DNA from: Bdellovibrionales bacterium GWA1_52_35
GTDB lineage: Bacteria; Bdellovibrionota; UBA1018
Length of the DNA: 48,302 bases
Assembly (NCBI GenBank): GCA_001769805.1
Contig: MEPO01000012.1
Coordinates: 1 to 48,302 of the forward strand
Direction of reading: 5' to 3'
Each line of letters begins with the position of its first letter. Positions within the stretch are counted from its first letter, which is position 1. Shown here piece by piece: positions 15,473-23,803 of this stretch. Below the pieces are notes generated by a model. The model made no database searches, had not been told where the DNA came from, and worked only from the letters and a program-made list of their open reading frames with translations. Position numbers and translations under genes: made by a program.

Positions 15473-17962
15473 GTGATCCTTGATCGTCTATGGGCAATAC
15501 ATGATTTGAAGCTTCCCGGGGCGTTGCTCAAAGTCCTCGTGTTTTCATTACTGGCTCTACCACTGGGTTACGGTGCTTCAGAGACTTCCGACGTACTCAG
15601 TCTGCTTCAGGGTGGTTCGGACCGCCCTGAATCAGCTCTTGCAGTTCGGAAAATCAAAACTGGATTGGGAAAAAACGCCGCTCTCGTCCGCTGGATGGAC
15701 CAGGTGGTGGAATTCCAGGGAGCGAAAGAGCAGGGGCCTGCATTCCGTGCTGCTGAAATTCTCGGGGACGCTGGAGTGGATATCCCGTCCACCTTTCCTT
15801 CGGCTTATGGCGTACTGCTCAGAAAGTCGAGAGAGGGAGATCATTATCATCGCCTCGGCGCGGCCGGCACCTTGTATCGGCTCAGGCTTTTCGACGAGAA
15901 GACTTACACGGAGATGCTCTTCCGCGAGGCTGCAGCCCGTGAGGGGAGTGCTTACTTCGCGCATCCGGACTTGCTTGATAGTATTCAGGAACTCAAAAGA
16001 CGAAATCCCGCAACTTTTACTGAGAATGTACTAGCTGCGCTTCGAGGTAACGATGCGGCTCTCCAGCGTGGAGCTTTGCACGCGATCAATGTGACCGAAG
16101 TCAGACGGGCAAATGAGCTCAAGCCTCTCAAGAGTCCGGAACTCCTGAAGACTTTATCCGGGTTCCGGTTTGACGGGGCAGGTGCCGCAGATGACATCCG
16201 AAGTCACGGGGCCTGGCTTTACGATGAGCTGCGATTCGGGAAAGTCCAGAAATCCGCCCCAGTGGGGTCTGCTAAAGCCAGTGCCCGCAAGAGTGCACGG
16301 AGAGTAGCAGTGGTCACCGGTGAAGTGGTGGATATTTTTAATACCGGCGGATTGGGAGGGGCGGTTCTCAAGTACTCACAGGCTTCCAACGCAACTCCGG
16401 GTGCTTCGAAAGTAACCGTCATCATGCCGTACTACCAGTACTCGGATCTTTCTCCCGAGGAACTGAAGAAAGTTGTTGATATAAAGAAAACTGTGACCGT
16501 GCCGGTGGATTTTGGTGCCGATGGGAAAGCCAAGCGTGTCGCTAAGTTTTCCGTTTTTTCTTACCAAAAAGGAAATACCGAGATCTGGATGTTGCGCCAT
16601 CATCCAGGCTCCGGTGAGGTGAATTTTTTCGATAATCCGAGAATTCCGGGTCAGACTAAGTTTTATGGACCCCGTGCGAGTATTGGAAAGGGTTTTGCGG
16701 CCTTCGGCAAAGCAGCGGCCCAACTCACGATGGACGAGGGCTTTGATGTAGTCAGTGCGGCCGATTGGCATGCCGGCTGGACTCAGGTGGCATTGGAAGA
16801 AGCCAAGCGGCAGGGGCACGCAATACCGAAGCGTATGACCTGGGTTCATAATGCAAATTATAAAGGTGAGGAGTTCAATACTCGGGAAGTCTACTCCTAT
16901 CTTGGACTGGATGAGGCCCGGTATCACAAGCTTCAGGGAGCGGATTATTGGGGCCAGCCCAGCCCTCTCAAGGGTGCCGCCTATCATTCTGATCTGGTTA
17001 GCACAGTTTCGTCACAATACTCCGCGGAGATGGCGACCCCGCGTTTTGGATACGGTCTGGAATATACATTTCAGGATCTCCAGAAACAGGGTCGGCTGAC
17101 AGGCGTGCTCAACGGGATCGATAATGAGGAATGGACTCCCAAGGATTTTTCTGTGAACGACCTGGCGGGGAAGAAAGCTGGAAAGTTGAAGCTGCAGGAG
17201 CATTTTGGGCTGCCCCAGAACTCCAGAACACCCGTGATCGTCAGTACCGCCCGTATTACCAAACAAAAAGGATTTGATTATTCGATTGATGCCCTTCGGG
17301 AGTTTCTCTCCCAGCAGGATGCGCAGTTCATCATCGTGGGCGACACCGACCCGGCGTACCTGGATCAGCTGAAAAAGCTGGTAGAAGAACCCCGTCTCAA
17401 GAACAAGATTCGCTGGGTCAAGTTCTCTGCTGCTGATGAACGCAAGGCTCTGATGTACTCGGACGGATTTTTTCTCCCCTCCGAGTTTGAGCCTTCAGGC
17501 TTGAACCAGCAGTACGCTTTGCGAACCGGTTCGGTTCCCGTCGTGACCTCCGTGGGAGGGCTCAAGGAAACCGTTCATGAAGGGAAAAACGGTTTTGTAG
17601 CGGAAGTCATTTTGGAGCCTGATGGTAAAACCATTTCTATTCCGGAGACCAAAAAATCGGTTATCGCAGCCCTTAATCGGTTCACGAAGGCTTATCACCG
17701 GGAACCTGACCGGTTTGCAGCAATAAGGCGCCAGGGGATGACGGAGGACAATTCCTGGGCGAAGCGCATTCCTGAATACGAGGCGGCTTACCAGTACATG
17801 GAGCAAGGCGGCTCGGAGGCTTTTACCGGGCATCCGATCGCTGATGAGCTTTCGGGCCTGCGGCCCTCGCAACTGCTTCAGCTCTCAAAGAAAATCAACC
17901 GGCAGAAATGTGCTCTCGGACGTTACCTGAATAAATTCCTCGTGAATGAGACTAAGCACTGA
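15473..17962 (+). CDS. Glycogen/starch synthase-like GT5 protein with N-terminal signal peptide
   Basis: An 829-residue protein. Residues about 15-37 are a hydrophobic stretch (ALLKVLVFSLLALPLGYGA) of signal-peptide type. Residues 38-270 are a helical, HEAT-like region. From 275 on it is a GT-B glycosyltransferase of family 5: VAVVTGEVVDIFNTGGLGG, DVVSAADWHAGW, HNANYKGE, then LTGVLNGIDNEEW, STARITKQKGFD, and FEPSGLNQQYALRTGSVP with the catalytic-region glutamate about 673. GT5 enzymes add glucose from ADP-glucose to glycogen. Here the usual lysine of the K-x-G-G-L loop is Asn290. The signal peptide is odd, because ADP-glucose is cytosolic. Start is GTG 15473 with GAGGA upstream. It may be a modified or moonlighting synthase; substrate unproven. 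Confidence 0.85.
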   Translation: MILDRLWAIHDLKLPGALLKVLVFSLLALPLGYGASETSDVLSLLQGGSDRPESALAVRKIKTGLGKNAALVRWMDQVVEFQGAKEQGPAFRAAEILGDAGVDIPSTFPSAYGVLLRKSREGDHYHRLGAAGTLYRLRLFDEKTYTEMLFREAAAREGSAYFAHPDLLDSIQELKRRNPATFTENVLAALRGNDAALQRGALHAINVTEVRRANELKPLKSPELLKTLSGFRFDGAGAADDIRSHGAWLYDELRFGKVQKSAPVGSAKASARKSARRVAVVTGEVVDIFNTGGLGGAVLKYSQASNATPGASKVTVIMPYYQYSDLSPEELKKVVDIKKTVTVPVDFGADGKAKRVAKFSVFSYQKGNTEIWMLRHHPGSGEVNFFDNPRIPGQTKFYGPRASIGKGFAAFGKAAAQLTMDEGFDVVSAADWHAGWTQVALEEAKRQGHAIPKRMTWVHNANYKGEEFNTREVYSYLGLDEARYHKLQGADYWGQPSPLKGAAYHSDLVSTVSSQYSAEMATPRFGYGLEYTFQDLQKQGRLTGVLNGIDNEEWTPKDFSVNDLAGKKAGKLKLQEHFGLPQNSRTPVIVSTARITKQKGFDYSIDALREFLSQQDAQFIIVGDTDPAYLDQLKKLVEEPRLKNKIRWVKFSAADERKALMYSDGFFLPSEFEPSGLNQQYALRTGSVPVVTSVGGLKETVHEGKNGFVAEVILEPDGKTISIPETKKSVIAALNRFTKAYHREPDRFAAIRRQGMTEDNSWAKRIPEYEAAYQYMEQGGSEAFTGHPIADELSGLRPSQLLQLSKKINRQKCALGRYLNKFLVNETKH

Positions 17963-18120
17963 AACAGCCCAACCAAAACTATGAAGCTATTGCGAAGCGG
18001 CATGATTGACGCTGCTGAACAGCGTGAGCAGGGTTGCGAATACCGAATAAAAAAAATATAAAAGACCAACAGCATCATTCTTTCTTTACCTAAATACCGA
18101 GTCCACGGTGGAGGCGTCCC

Positions 18121-19788
18121 ATGACACAGAAAAGTTCAAAGCTCCCAGAACCGAAACCAGGAATTCCAAAAGGAACCGCATTGCTCAATGATCCTTTGTT
18201 CAACAAAGGTTCGGCATTCACAATGGCAGAACGGTCCGCTTTGGGATTGTCCGGCTTGCTTCCATCCCAGGTTTGCACAATTGAGAATCAGGTCGAACGG
18301 GTCATGGAGAATTACCACAAGAAGTCTACCGATCTTGAGCGCTACATTCACCTCGTCAGTCTGCAGGATCGAAACGAAACTTTGTTTTATCGGGTCATTG
18401 CCGACAATCTGGAAGCGATGATGCCGATCGTTTACACGCCGACCGTCGGCAGTGCATGCCAACAGTTCGGGCACATTTTCCGGCGGTCGCGCGGAATGTA
18501 CATTTCGTATGAAGACCGGGGCAATATCGCTCAGGTCATAAAAAACTGGCCGAGCCGTGACGTGCGCGTGATCGTCATGACTGACGGAGAACGCATTCTG
18601 GGTCTGGGTGATCAGGGCGCAAGCGGAATGGGTATTCCGATCGGCAAGCTTTCACTTTACACTGCTTGCTGTGGAATTGCCCCATCGCAGACTCTTCCGG
18701 TCATGCTGGATGTTGGAACTGAAAACGAAACGTATCTGAAAGATCCTCTTTATATGGGACTTCGCCAGAAGCGCGTCCGGGGGCCGGAGTACGAAGCTTT
18801 TGTTGCGGAATTCATTGAAGCCGCGCGTGAGGCCTGGCCGAACGTCATGATTCAGTTCGAGGATTTCGGGAACAAAACCGCCTTCCGTCTGCTGGAAATC
18901 TGGCGTGATAAAATTTGCACCTTCAACGACGATATTCAGGGTACCGCTGCCGTCACTTTGGCCGGAATTTTTTCCGCATTGCGACTCACCCAAAAGACAC
19001 TTCTGGATCAGCGCATTCTTCTTCTGGGTGCCGGTGAAGCAGGCGTGGGCATCGGCGATCTGATCGTTACCGCCATGGTGGATCGCGGAGCCAAGCTGGA
19101 AGAGGCGCGCTCCAAAATCTGGTTCGTGGACAGTCAGGGTCTGGTCGTGAAGAGTCGTACTGGCCTTGCCGAGCATAAACTCCGTTTTGCCCATGACTTC
19201 CGCCAGATTCCGAATTTTGTGGATGCGATTGAAGCGATCCAGCCTACCGCCATTATCGGGGTGTCCACGCTCGCGAAGGCGTTCAGTCGTGAAGTGATCG
19301 AGAAGATGAGCAAGATCAATGAACGTCCGATCATCTTCGCCCTTTCGAATCCGACTTCGAAGGCAGAGTGTTCGGCTGAGGAAGCTTATACCTGGTCCAA
19401 GGGTAAAGCCATTTACGCCAGCGGCAGTCCGTTCCCTCCTTTCAATTACGAGGGCAAGACCTTCGTTCCGGGGCAGGGTAACAACTGTTACATCTTCCCA
19501 GGCGTGGGCCTGGGTGTGGTCGCCACAAAATCCAAACGGGTGACCGACCGCATGTTCGCCGAATCCGCCCGTAGCTTGGCTGAGCAGACTTCGCAAGCTG
19601 ATCTCGACATGGGCCGGATTTATCCCGCCCTCAACCGGATTCAGGAAGTGTCTGCGATCATTGCCGCAGCGGTTGCCGAAGTCGCGTTCCGGGATGGTCT
19701 GGCGGGTGTACCGAAACCGGCCAATACGCTTGATCTGGTCAAAGCTTCCATGTGGAAGCCGGAGTATGAGAGTTATCTCGTGAAATAA
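18121..19788 (+). CDS. maeA: NAD-dependent malic enzyme
   Basis: Oxidative decarboxylation of L-malate to pyruvate and CO2 with reduction of NAD, in the cytosol. The 555-residue length is that of the large (SfcA/MaeA, eukaryote-like) class. Motifs: VYTPTVGSACQQFG, DGERILGLGDQGASGMGIP, FEDFGNKTAF, CTFNDDIQGTAAVTLAG (metal- and malate-binding Asp pair), the nucleotide loop LLGAGEAGVGIG and ALSNPTSKAECS. The ATG at 18121 has GGAGG eight bases upstream. A strong terminator follows. It feeds pyruvate from the TCA cycle when growing on amino acids or dicarboxylates. The gene is monocistronic. Confidence 0.97.
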   Translation: MTQKSSKLPEPKPGIPKGTALLNDPLFNKGSAFTMAERSALGLSGLLPSQVCTIENQVERVMENYHKKSTDLERYIHLVSLQDRNETLFYRVIADNLEAMMPIVYTPTVGSACQQFGHIFRRSRGMYISYEDRGNIAQVIKNWPSRDVRVIVMTDGERILGLGDQGASGMGIPIGKLSLYTACCGIAPSQTLPVMLDVGTENETYLKDPLYMGLRQKRVRGPEYEAFVAEFIEAAREAWPNVMIQFEDFGNKTAFRLLEIWRDKICTFNDDIQGTAAVTLAGIFSALRLTQKTLLDQRILLLGAGEAGVGIGDLIVTAMVDRGAKLEEARSKIWFVDSQGLVVKSRTGLAEHKLRFAHDFRQIPNFVDAIEAIQPTAIIGVSTLAKAFSREVIEKMSKINERPIIFALSNPTSKAECSAEEAYTWSKGKAIYASGSPFPPFNYEGKTFVPGQGNNCYIFPGVGLGVVATKSKRVTDRMFAESARSLAEQTSQADLDMGRIYPALNRIQEVSAIIAAAVAEVAFRDGLAGVPKPANTLDLVKASMWKPEYESYLVK

Positions 19789-19794
19789 AAAAAA

Positions 19795-19820
19795 GCCGGC
19801 CCATTCGGGCCGGCTTTTTT
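19795..19820. terminator. Bidirectional intrinsic terminator
   Basis: Perfect 8-bp GC stem GCCGGCCC / GGGCCGGC with an ATTC loop, flanked by A-run and T-run. It serves the malic enzyme gene on the plus strand and the convergent exported-protein gene on the minus strand. Confidence 0.95.
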
Positions 19821-19836
19821 ATTCACAGTCTCGTGT

Positions 19837-20832
19837 TCACAAATGTGAGTAAATTTCGATTTTGAAGAGCTCGTCATTGCTGTAATCGGGGCGACAGATG
19901 GCCCCGAATGGCCGATTGCCCATCGAGGCTTCGTCGGCAAGGACCCGGGCTTTATCATTCATGCATTCGCTCCAGGAGTAGTAATTCCTTGAATAAGTGC
20001 CGAAATCGCTGCGAATGTAGCTACTACTATCGGCGATGGCCTGAAGAATGGTTCCCGAGCGGCCAGTGCAAATCGTATACATAATTGTACTGCCGGCTTT
20101 CTGCATAATGTTCGTGGCTTCTTCGGTCTGCGCATCACAATGAGCGGCTGAATCCATAATTCCAAAGCTTTGTTCGCCAATTTGAAGCATCTGGGGGGCG
20201 AAGTAATATGAGTTTGCTTCGAAAGTAAAAGCAGCTTGACCGCCCATTTTCGTGATCAGTTCCGGGATAAAGGCCCGAAGTTCCGGGGTGCTGGTGTAGC
20301 GGGGGTGATACGTGAAAAGTCGGTTCACCGGCGTTCCGAAGCCATCCACCTGCAGCAGGAATTGATGCCCATGGCTGGCAACCTCGCAGAATGCGGAAAC
20401 TGCGGGAAGTTGCGTATAGGTTTCATACTGCTGGGTTTTCAACGGAAGTGCCTCCAGGCAATCCTGGAACGTGTCGTACATTCCGCCGAGTAAGCCTTCA
20501 GGTATTCCTGTCTGGCTGGTGGTACCCCAGGTGTTGGAGTAAGGAGTCATAGGGCTTTGGGCCTGGTAAGTAATCATGAGTGAATAAAGCGAATAGGATT
20601 TTTTATTGAAGGTTACGTTGAGAACTTCTTTGCAGGTGCCCTGTGCTTCTGTAATTTTAGTCGCTCCCAGGAAGCGCTGGAGAAGTAGATTTGCTTCCTG
20701 CTCGCAGCTGAGCGAGGTAGCCGGAACGCGAACCAGATAATTATATTGCCGGTTTGGAACGGTAGGGACGGATGCCGACGAGCTTGCGGAAATCAGAGCA
20801 ACAGCTGCACAAATTTTTAATGAATATTTCAA
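19837..20832 (-). CDS. Exported hypothetical protein, cysteine-containing
   Basis: A 331-residue protein of unknown family. A signal peptide (about residues 1-20, ICAAVALISASSSA) targets it to the envelope. The mature protein has about eight scattered cysteines, consistent with disulfides, and repeated segments with SYSLYSLMITYQ- and SYYFAPQMLQIG-type strands. No catalytic motif was recognised. Start is a TTG at 20830-20832 behind AAGGGGG, the only in-frame start that keeps the signal peptide. It shares the bidirectional terminator with the malic enzyme gene. Confidence 0.7.
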   Translation of the reverse strand: MKYSLKICAAVALISASSSASVPTVPNRQYNYLVRVPATSLSCEQEANLLLQRFLGATKITEAQGTCKEVLNVTFNKKSYSLYSLMITYQAQSPMTPYSNTWGTTSQTGIPEGLLGGMYDTFQDCLEALPLKTQQYETYTQLPAVSAFCEVASHGHQFLLQVDGFGTPVNRLFTYHPRYTSTPELRAFIPELITKMGGQAAFTFEANSYYFAPQMLQIGEQSFGIMDSAAHCDAQTEEATNIMQKAGSTIMYTICTGRSGTILQAIADSSSYIRSDFGTYSRNYYSWSECMNDKARVLADEASMGNRPFGAICRPDYSNDELFKIEIYSHL

Positions 20833-21023
20833 GGCAAAGCCCCCTTTTAAGATTGCATCTCTGTTTCAAATACCTGCGATGACAGGTGATTGCTTATCAT
20901 ATTGTGCAGAACAAATTAAAAAGTTAATCGCGTAGAATTGGATGAGCAATGGGCTACAGTCTGTATGCTGCGGGGTGTCTCGAAAAAACGGCGGTTCACC
21001 CATCAGTTCAAGAGCTATCGAGC

Positions 21024-21833
21024 TTATTTCCGAAGCTGCGGTGCTTCGGGTTGAATGCCTCTTCCTGTTTGAAACAGGGTGGCTGCCCAGTCCCACAAAC
21101 TCACCCACCATTTCGGATTAATGTTCCTCGATTTTAAGCCCATAAGGCTTAAAGCAGCAGTGATTCGTTTCAGTTGATATTGGGTCTTCCGCGTATGCCG
21201 GAATTTCAGACCGTAGCACGATGGTTCGCCAGTCCGCGCATAGATCACCACCGCAGACAGGAGCAGCTTTTTCCCCATGATCAGGAGCTCAATATTGAGC
21301 GCTGAGCCGGGCTCCAGCACGTGGGATGCTTTGATGAAAACGCCACCTTCCGAAATATTCAGGGCCGTACAGCGTGCCGTCAACTGTTCTGTCTTTATCA
21401 AGCCCCTCAGTTTGACCCGATAACGCGGTTTGGATTCCCACCAGCGGAGTCGTTTGTCAAAATAGGCAGCACGCACAGTAGGAATCAGGAAGTAGCCCAC
21501 AATGACTGCATTCACAGCGAGTGTGGCAAAAAACAATTCAAATGTGAAGGCTTCCGGGAAATCCTGCCATCCTTCAAATTTGAGGTAGGAGTCCGATGCT
21601 AGAATCAGGAGAAAGACGGGATAACTCCAACCCTTAACTGCGTAGATTGCAATTGCGGCCAGAGGGTAAAGAATGAGCTCAAGACCGGCCTTAAAAGGGG
21701 AATAGAGGAGAAGTGATTCGAAATACTGATACCACGAGGTCTGGAGCATGCTTGCGCCGCTCCAAATTGTGTAGAAGGGGCCAAGGAGATAAAAGGCTGC
21801 GAGGAGTACAATTGGCCAAGGTCTTGTCTTCAT
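21024..21833 (-). CDS. Membrane protein with C-terminal PilZ domain (paralogue)
   Basis: A 269-residue protein with the same plan as the gene at 3283-4113: several hydrophobic segments in residues 8-120, then RWWESKPRYRVKLRG and a PilZ domain with LNISEGGVFIKAS, the N-x-S-x-x-G motif. It probably senses cyclic di-GMP at the inner membrane. The sequence shared with the first copy is strongest at the junction (RWWES-x-PRYR), arguing for common descent rather than chance fusion. A tail with several tryptophans follows PilZ. Start is ATG at 21831-21833; no strong ribosome site is visible. Confidence 0.83.
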   Translation of the reverse strand: MKTRPWPIVLLAAFYLLGPFYTIWSGASMLQTSWYQYFESLLLYSPFKAGLELILYPLAAIAIYAVKGWSYPVFLLILASDSYLKFEGWQDFPEAFTFELFFATLAVNAVIVGYFLIPTVRAAYFDKRLRWWESKPRYRVKLRGLIKTEQLTARCTALNISEGGVFIKASHVLEPGSALNIELLIMGKKLLLSAVVIYARTGEPSCYGLKFRHTRKTQYQLKRITAALSLMGLKSRNINPKWWVSLWDWAATLFQTGRGIQPEAPQLRK

Positions 21834-21947
21834 GTATTAATTAAATCAGTTTACAGAGTTGAGCGCTAGTGTGTCTGAAATGTCAGGGCTCTTCACAATT
21901 ATAAGACCCCCTTAAAATCGATTTGACCGCTCCATCTAACTCAGAAA

Positions 21948-22313
21948 CTATTCGAGCTCAAATTCGGCAAAAATATCATAGGTCTCGTTGATCCAGAGGT
22001 AATGAGTGGAGTCGCGGATGACAAAAAGCATCCCAGGCGAGGAACATCTCAGCTCATTGGGTGTCTCTGCGCAATAGTACTCGAACGGCCCCGAATAGTA
22101 GCAATCTCCAACATAGGCGACTTTGATTGCTGTGAGCCTGCCGTTTTGACGAAACGTGCGGACCTCCTGTGGGCAGACCGAGGAGTTGTTGGCCGTCAGA
22201 GGGACGTATAATCCGTTTTTCAGGTCATTCGGCGAATTCAAATCAGCTGCCGCGGCTAAATTTGCGGCAGCGCCCAGAAGAAGCAGGCAAGCTGGAACAG
22301 AAACAAGTTTCAT
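21948..22313 (-). CDS. Small exported hypothetical protein
   Basis: A 121-residue protein with a signal peptide (KLVSVPACLLLLGAAANLAA). The mature part of about 98 residues has four cysteines (SSVCPQE, VGDCYYSG, EYYCAETP, ELRCSSPG), probably two disulfides, and an acidic end (FAEFELE). The family was not recognised. The ATG lies only three bases after the stop of the sodium symporter gene, so it is co-transcribed and probably translationally coupled with it. It may assist or regulate the transporter, but this is only suggested by position. Confidence 0.65.
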   Translation of the reverse strand: MKLVSVPACLLLLGAAANLAAAADLNSPNDLKNGLYVPLTANNSSVCPQEVRTFRQNGRLTAIKVAYVGDCYYSGPFEYYCAETPNELRCSSPGMLFVIRDSTHYLWINETYDIFAEFELE

Positions 22314-22316
22314 TTC

Positions 22317-23675
22317 TCACCACTCCCGCAGTCCGTTGATTAACATGATCAGAACCCCTGCTGGCGCAATAATTCGTGTTGTCCACAATAGACCGGTGGC
22401 CAGAACTTTGCCTTTGGGGCCATGACCCATAACCGCTGTGCAAGCGGAGGGTCCGAGCACCCAGCCAAAGAAGAGTGAAATGACCATTCCTCCGAAGGGC
22501 AGAAATACGCTCGATGTCAGCTTGTCAAAAAGATCGAAAAACGTGAGGCCCGTCACTTTGACACCGCTGAGCACATTGGACGAAAGTGCAGAAAGAACTC
22601 CCAGAGCGTAAATCACAAGACCCAAAACGAGTGCTGCATTTTTTCTGGATACGCCGCGGTTTTCCACGAAATATGCCACGACTACTTCGAGCAAAGATAT
22701 CGCCGAAGTAAGGGCGGCGAAGGCCACAAGGAGAAAGAATGCAATTGAAATCAGATAACTTCCGGAGAGCTTGGTGAATAGTACGGGAAGAGTCTCGAAC
22801 ATGAGCGTCGGCCCTGCACCTGGTTGGAGCCCAAACGTAAATACGATCGAAAAAATCACAATCCCGGCGACAAGCGCTATCAATGTATCAAGCAGGGCGA
22901 CACTCAGCGCAGTGCGAAGGAGTTGTTCGCGGTTTTGCAGGTAACTGCCGTAGGTGATCATCGCTCCCATGCCGAGGCTCAGGGTGAAAAATGAATGCCC
23001 AACGGCCTCCAGTACTCCTTTGGCGGTCAATCGGGAGGTTTCCCAGGAGAACAGAAACTCAATTGCCTGGCCGAATCCGGGCAGGAATAGCACCCGGATG
23101 AGCAGAAATAAAAGCAGGAGGAAAAGCGAGGGCATGAGGATGCGGTTCCATCGCTCAATTCCGGCATTCAGCCCCTTCAGCACGATCCCGACCGTTATCC
23201 CCATGAACACGGCATGCCAGAAGAGCTGGAGCAGGGGGGCGGCAAAAAGACTTCCGAGAAAACCCTTGATTTCCTGATCCGAATGTCCCGCAAATTGATT
23301 TCCGATGGATTTGAAAAGAAAATCCAGAATCCAGCCGCCGACCACGCTGTAAAAGGAGAGGATCAGAAACGCGCTCACGATGCCAAGGAGTCCGACAAGG
23401 CGCCAGGGGCTTCCGGGACGATGAACTACGTCGAAGGCTGCGACCGCATTCCGTTGTGAGCGTTGTCCGATGAAAAGTTCGGCTACGAAAATGGGAATGC
23501 CCACGGCTGCGATACAAACCAGATAAATGAGAACGAAAGCCCCACCGCCGTTGACTCCCGTGATGTAAGGAAACTTCCAGATGTTGCCAAGTCCGATCGC
23601 CGAGCCGGCAGCCGCAAGTAAGAAGCCAATTCGGGTCGCCCAATGAGCTCTGGTAGTGATTTGTTCTGATTTCAT
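22317..23675 (-). CDS. SNF-family sodium-dependent transporter (NSS)
   Basis: Inner-membrane symporter of the neurotransmitter:sodium symporter family (LeuT-like), coupling sodium entry to uptake of amino acids or related amines. The 452 residues form about 11-12 hydrophobic helices. TM1 carries the family signature WATRIGFLLAAAGSAIGLGN and then IWKFPYITGVNGGGAFVLIY, with the unwound GNIWKFPY sodium- and substrate-binding region. TM8 shows AFAALTSAISLLEVVVAYF, matching the second sodium site. Start is ATG 23673-23675 after a weak TTTGGA. A small exported protein gene follows directly. The substrate cannot be deduced. Confidence 0.92.
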   Translation of the reverse strand: MKSEQITTRAHWATRIGFLLAAAGSAIGLGNIWKFPYITGVNGGGAFVLIYLVCIAAVGIPIFVAELFIGQRSQRNAVAAFDVVHRPGSPWRLVGLLGIVSAFLILSFYSVVGGWILDFLFKSIGNQFAGHSDQEIKGFLGSLFAAPLLQLFWHAVFMGITVGIVLKGLNAGIERWNRILMPSLFLLLLFLLIRVLFLPGFGQAIEFLFSWETSRLTAKGVLEAVGHSFFTLSLGMGAMITYGSYLQNREQLLRTALSVALLDTLIALVAGIVIFSIVFTFGLQPGAGPTLMFETLPVLFTKLSGSYLISIAFFLLVAFAALTSAISLLEVVVAYFVENRGVSRKNAALVLGLVIYALGVLSALSSNVLSGVKVTGLTFFDLFDKLTSSVFLPFGGMVISLFFGWVLGPSACTAVMGHGPKGKVLATGLLWTTRIIAPAGVLIMLINGLREW

Positions 23676-23741
23676 TCCAAAGGCATAACGCGGGTTTCTG
23701 GAACTCGCAAGACGATGCTTCTTCCCTGCCCGAACAGGGAC

Positions 23742-23771
23742 GCCCCGCCAGTTCTTTTGAATTGACGGGGC
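23742..23771 (-). terminator. Possible terminator hairpin of the GY-protein operon
   Basis: GCCCCG (23742-23747) and CGGGGC (23766-23771) enclose an imperfect inner stem CAGTTC-TTTT-GAATTG. It lies 33 bases past the last stop codon of the minus-strand operon. No T-tract follows on the minus strand, so this is a stable hairpin rather than a proven intrinsic terminator. Confidence 0.4.
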
Positions 23772-23803
23772 GCTTTGCTACGAGCCTAGGCCTGCATTCA
23801 AAC

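Noticed and set aside
18652..19596. Open frame of 314 codons on the minus strand
   Set aside because: Antisense to the highly conserved malic enzyme, whose identity is certain.
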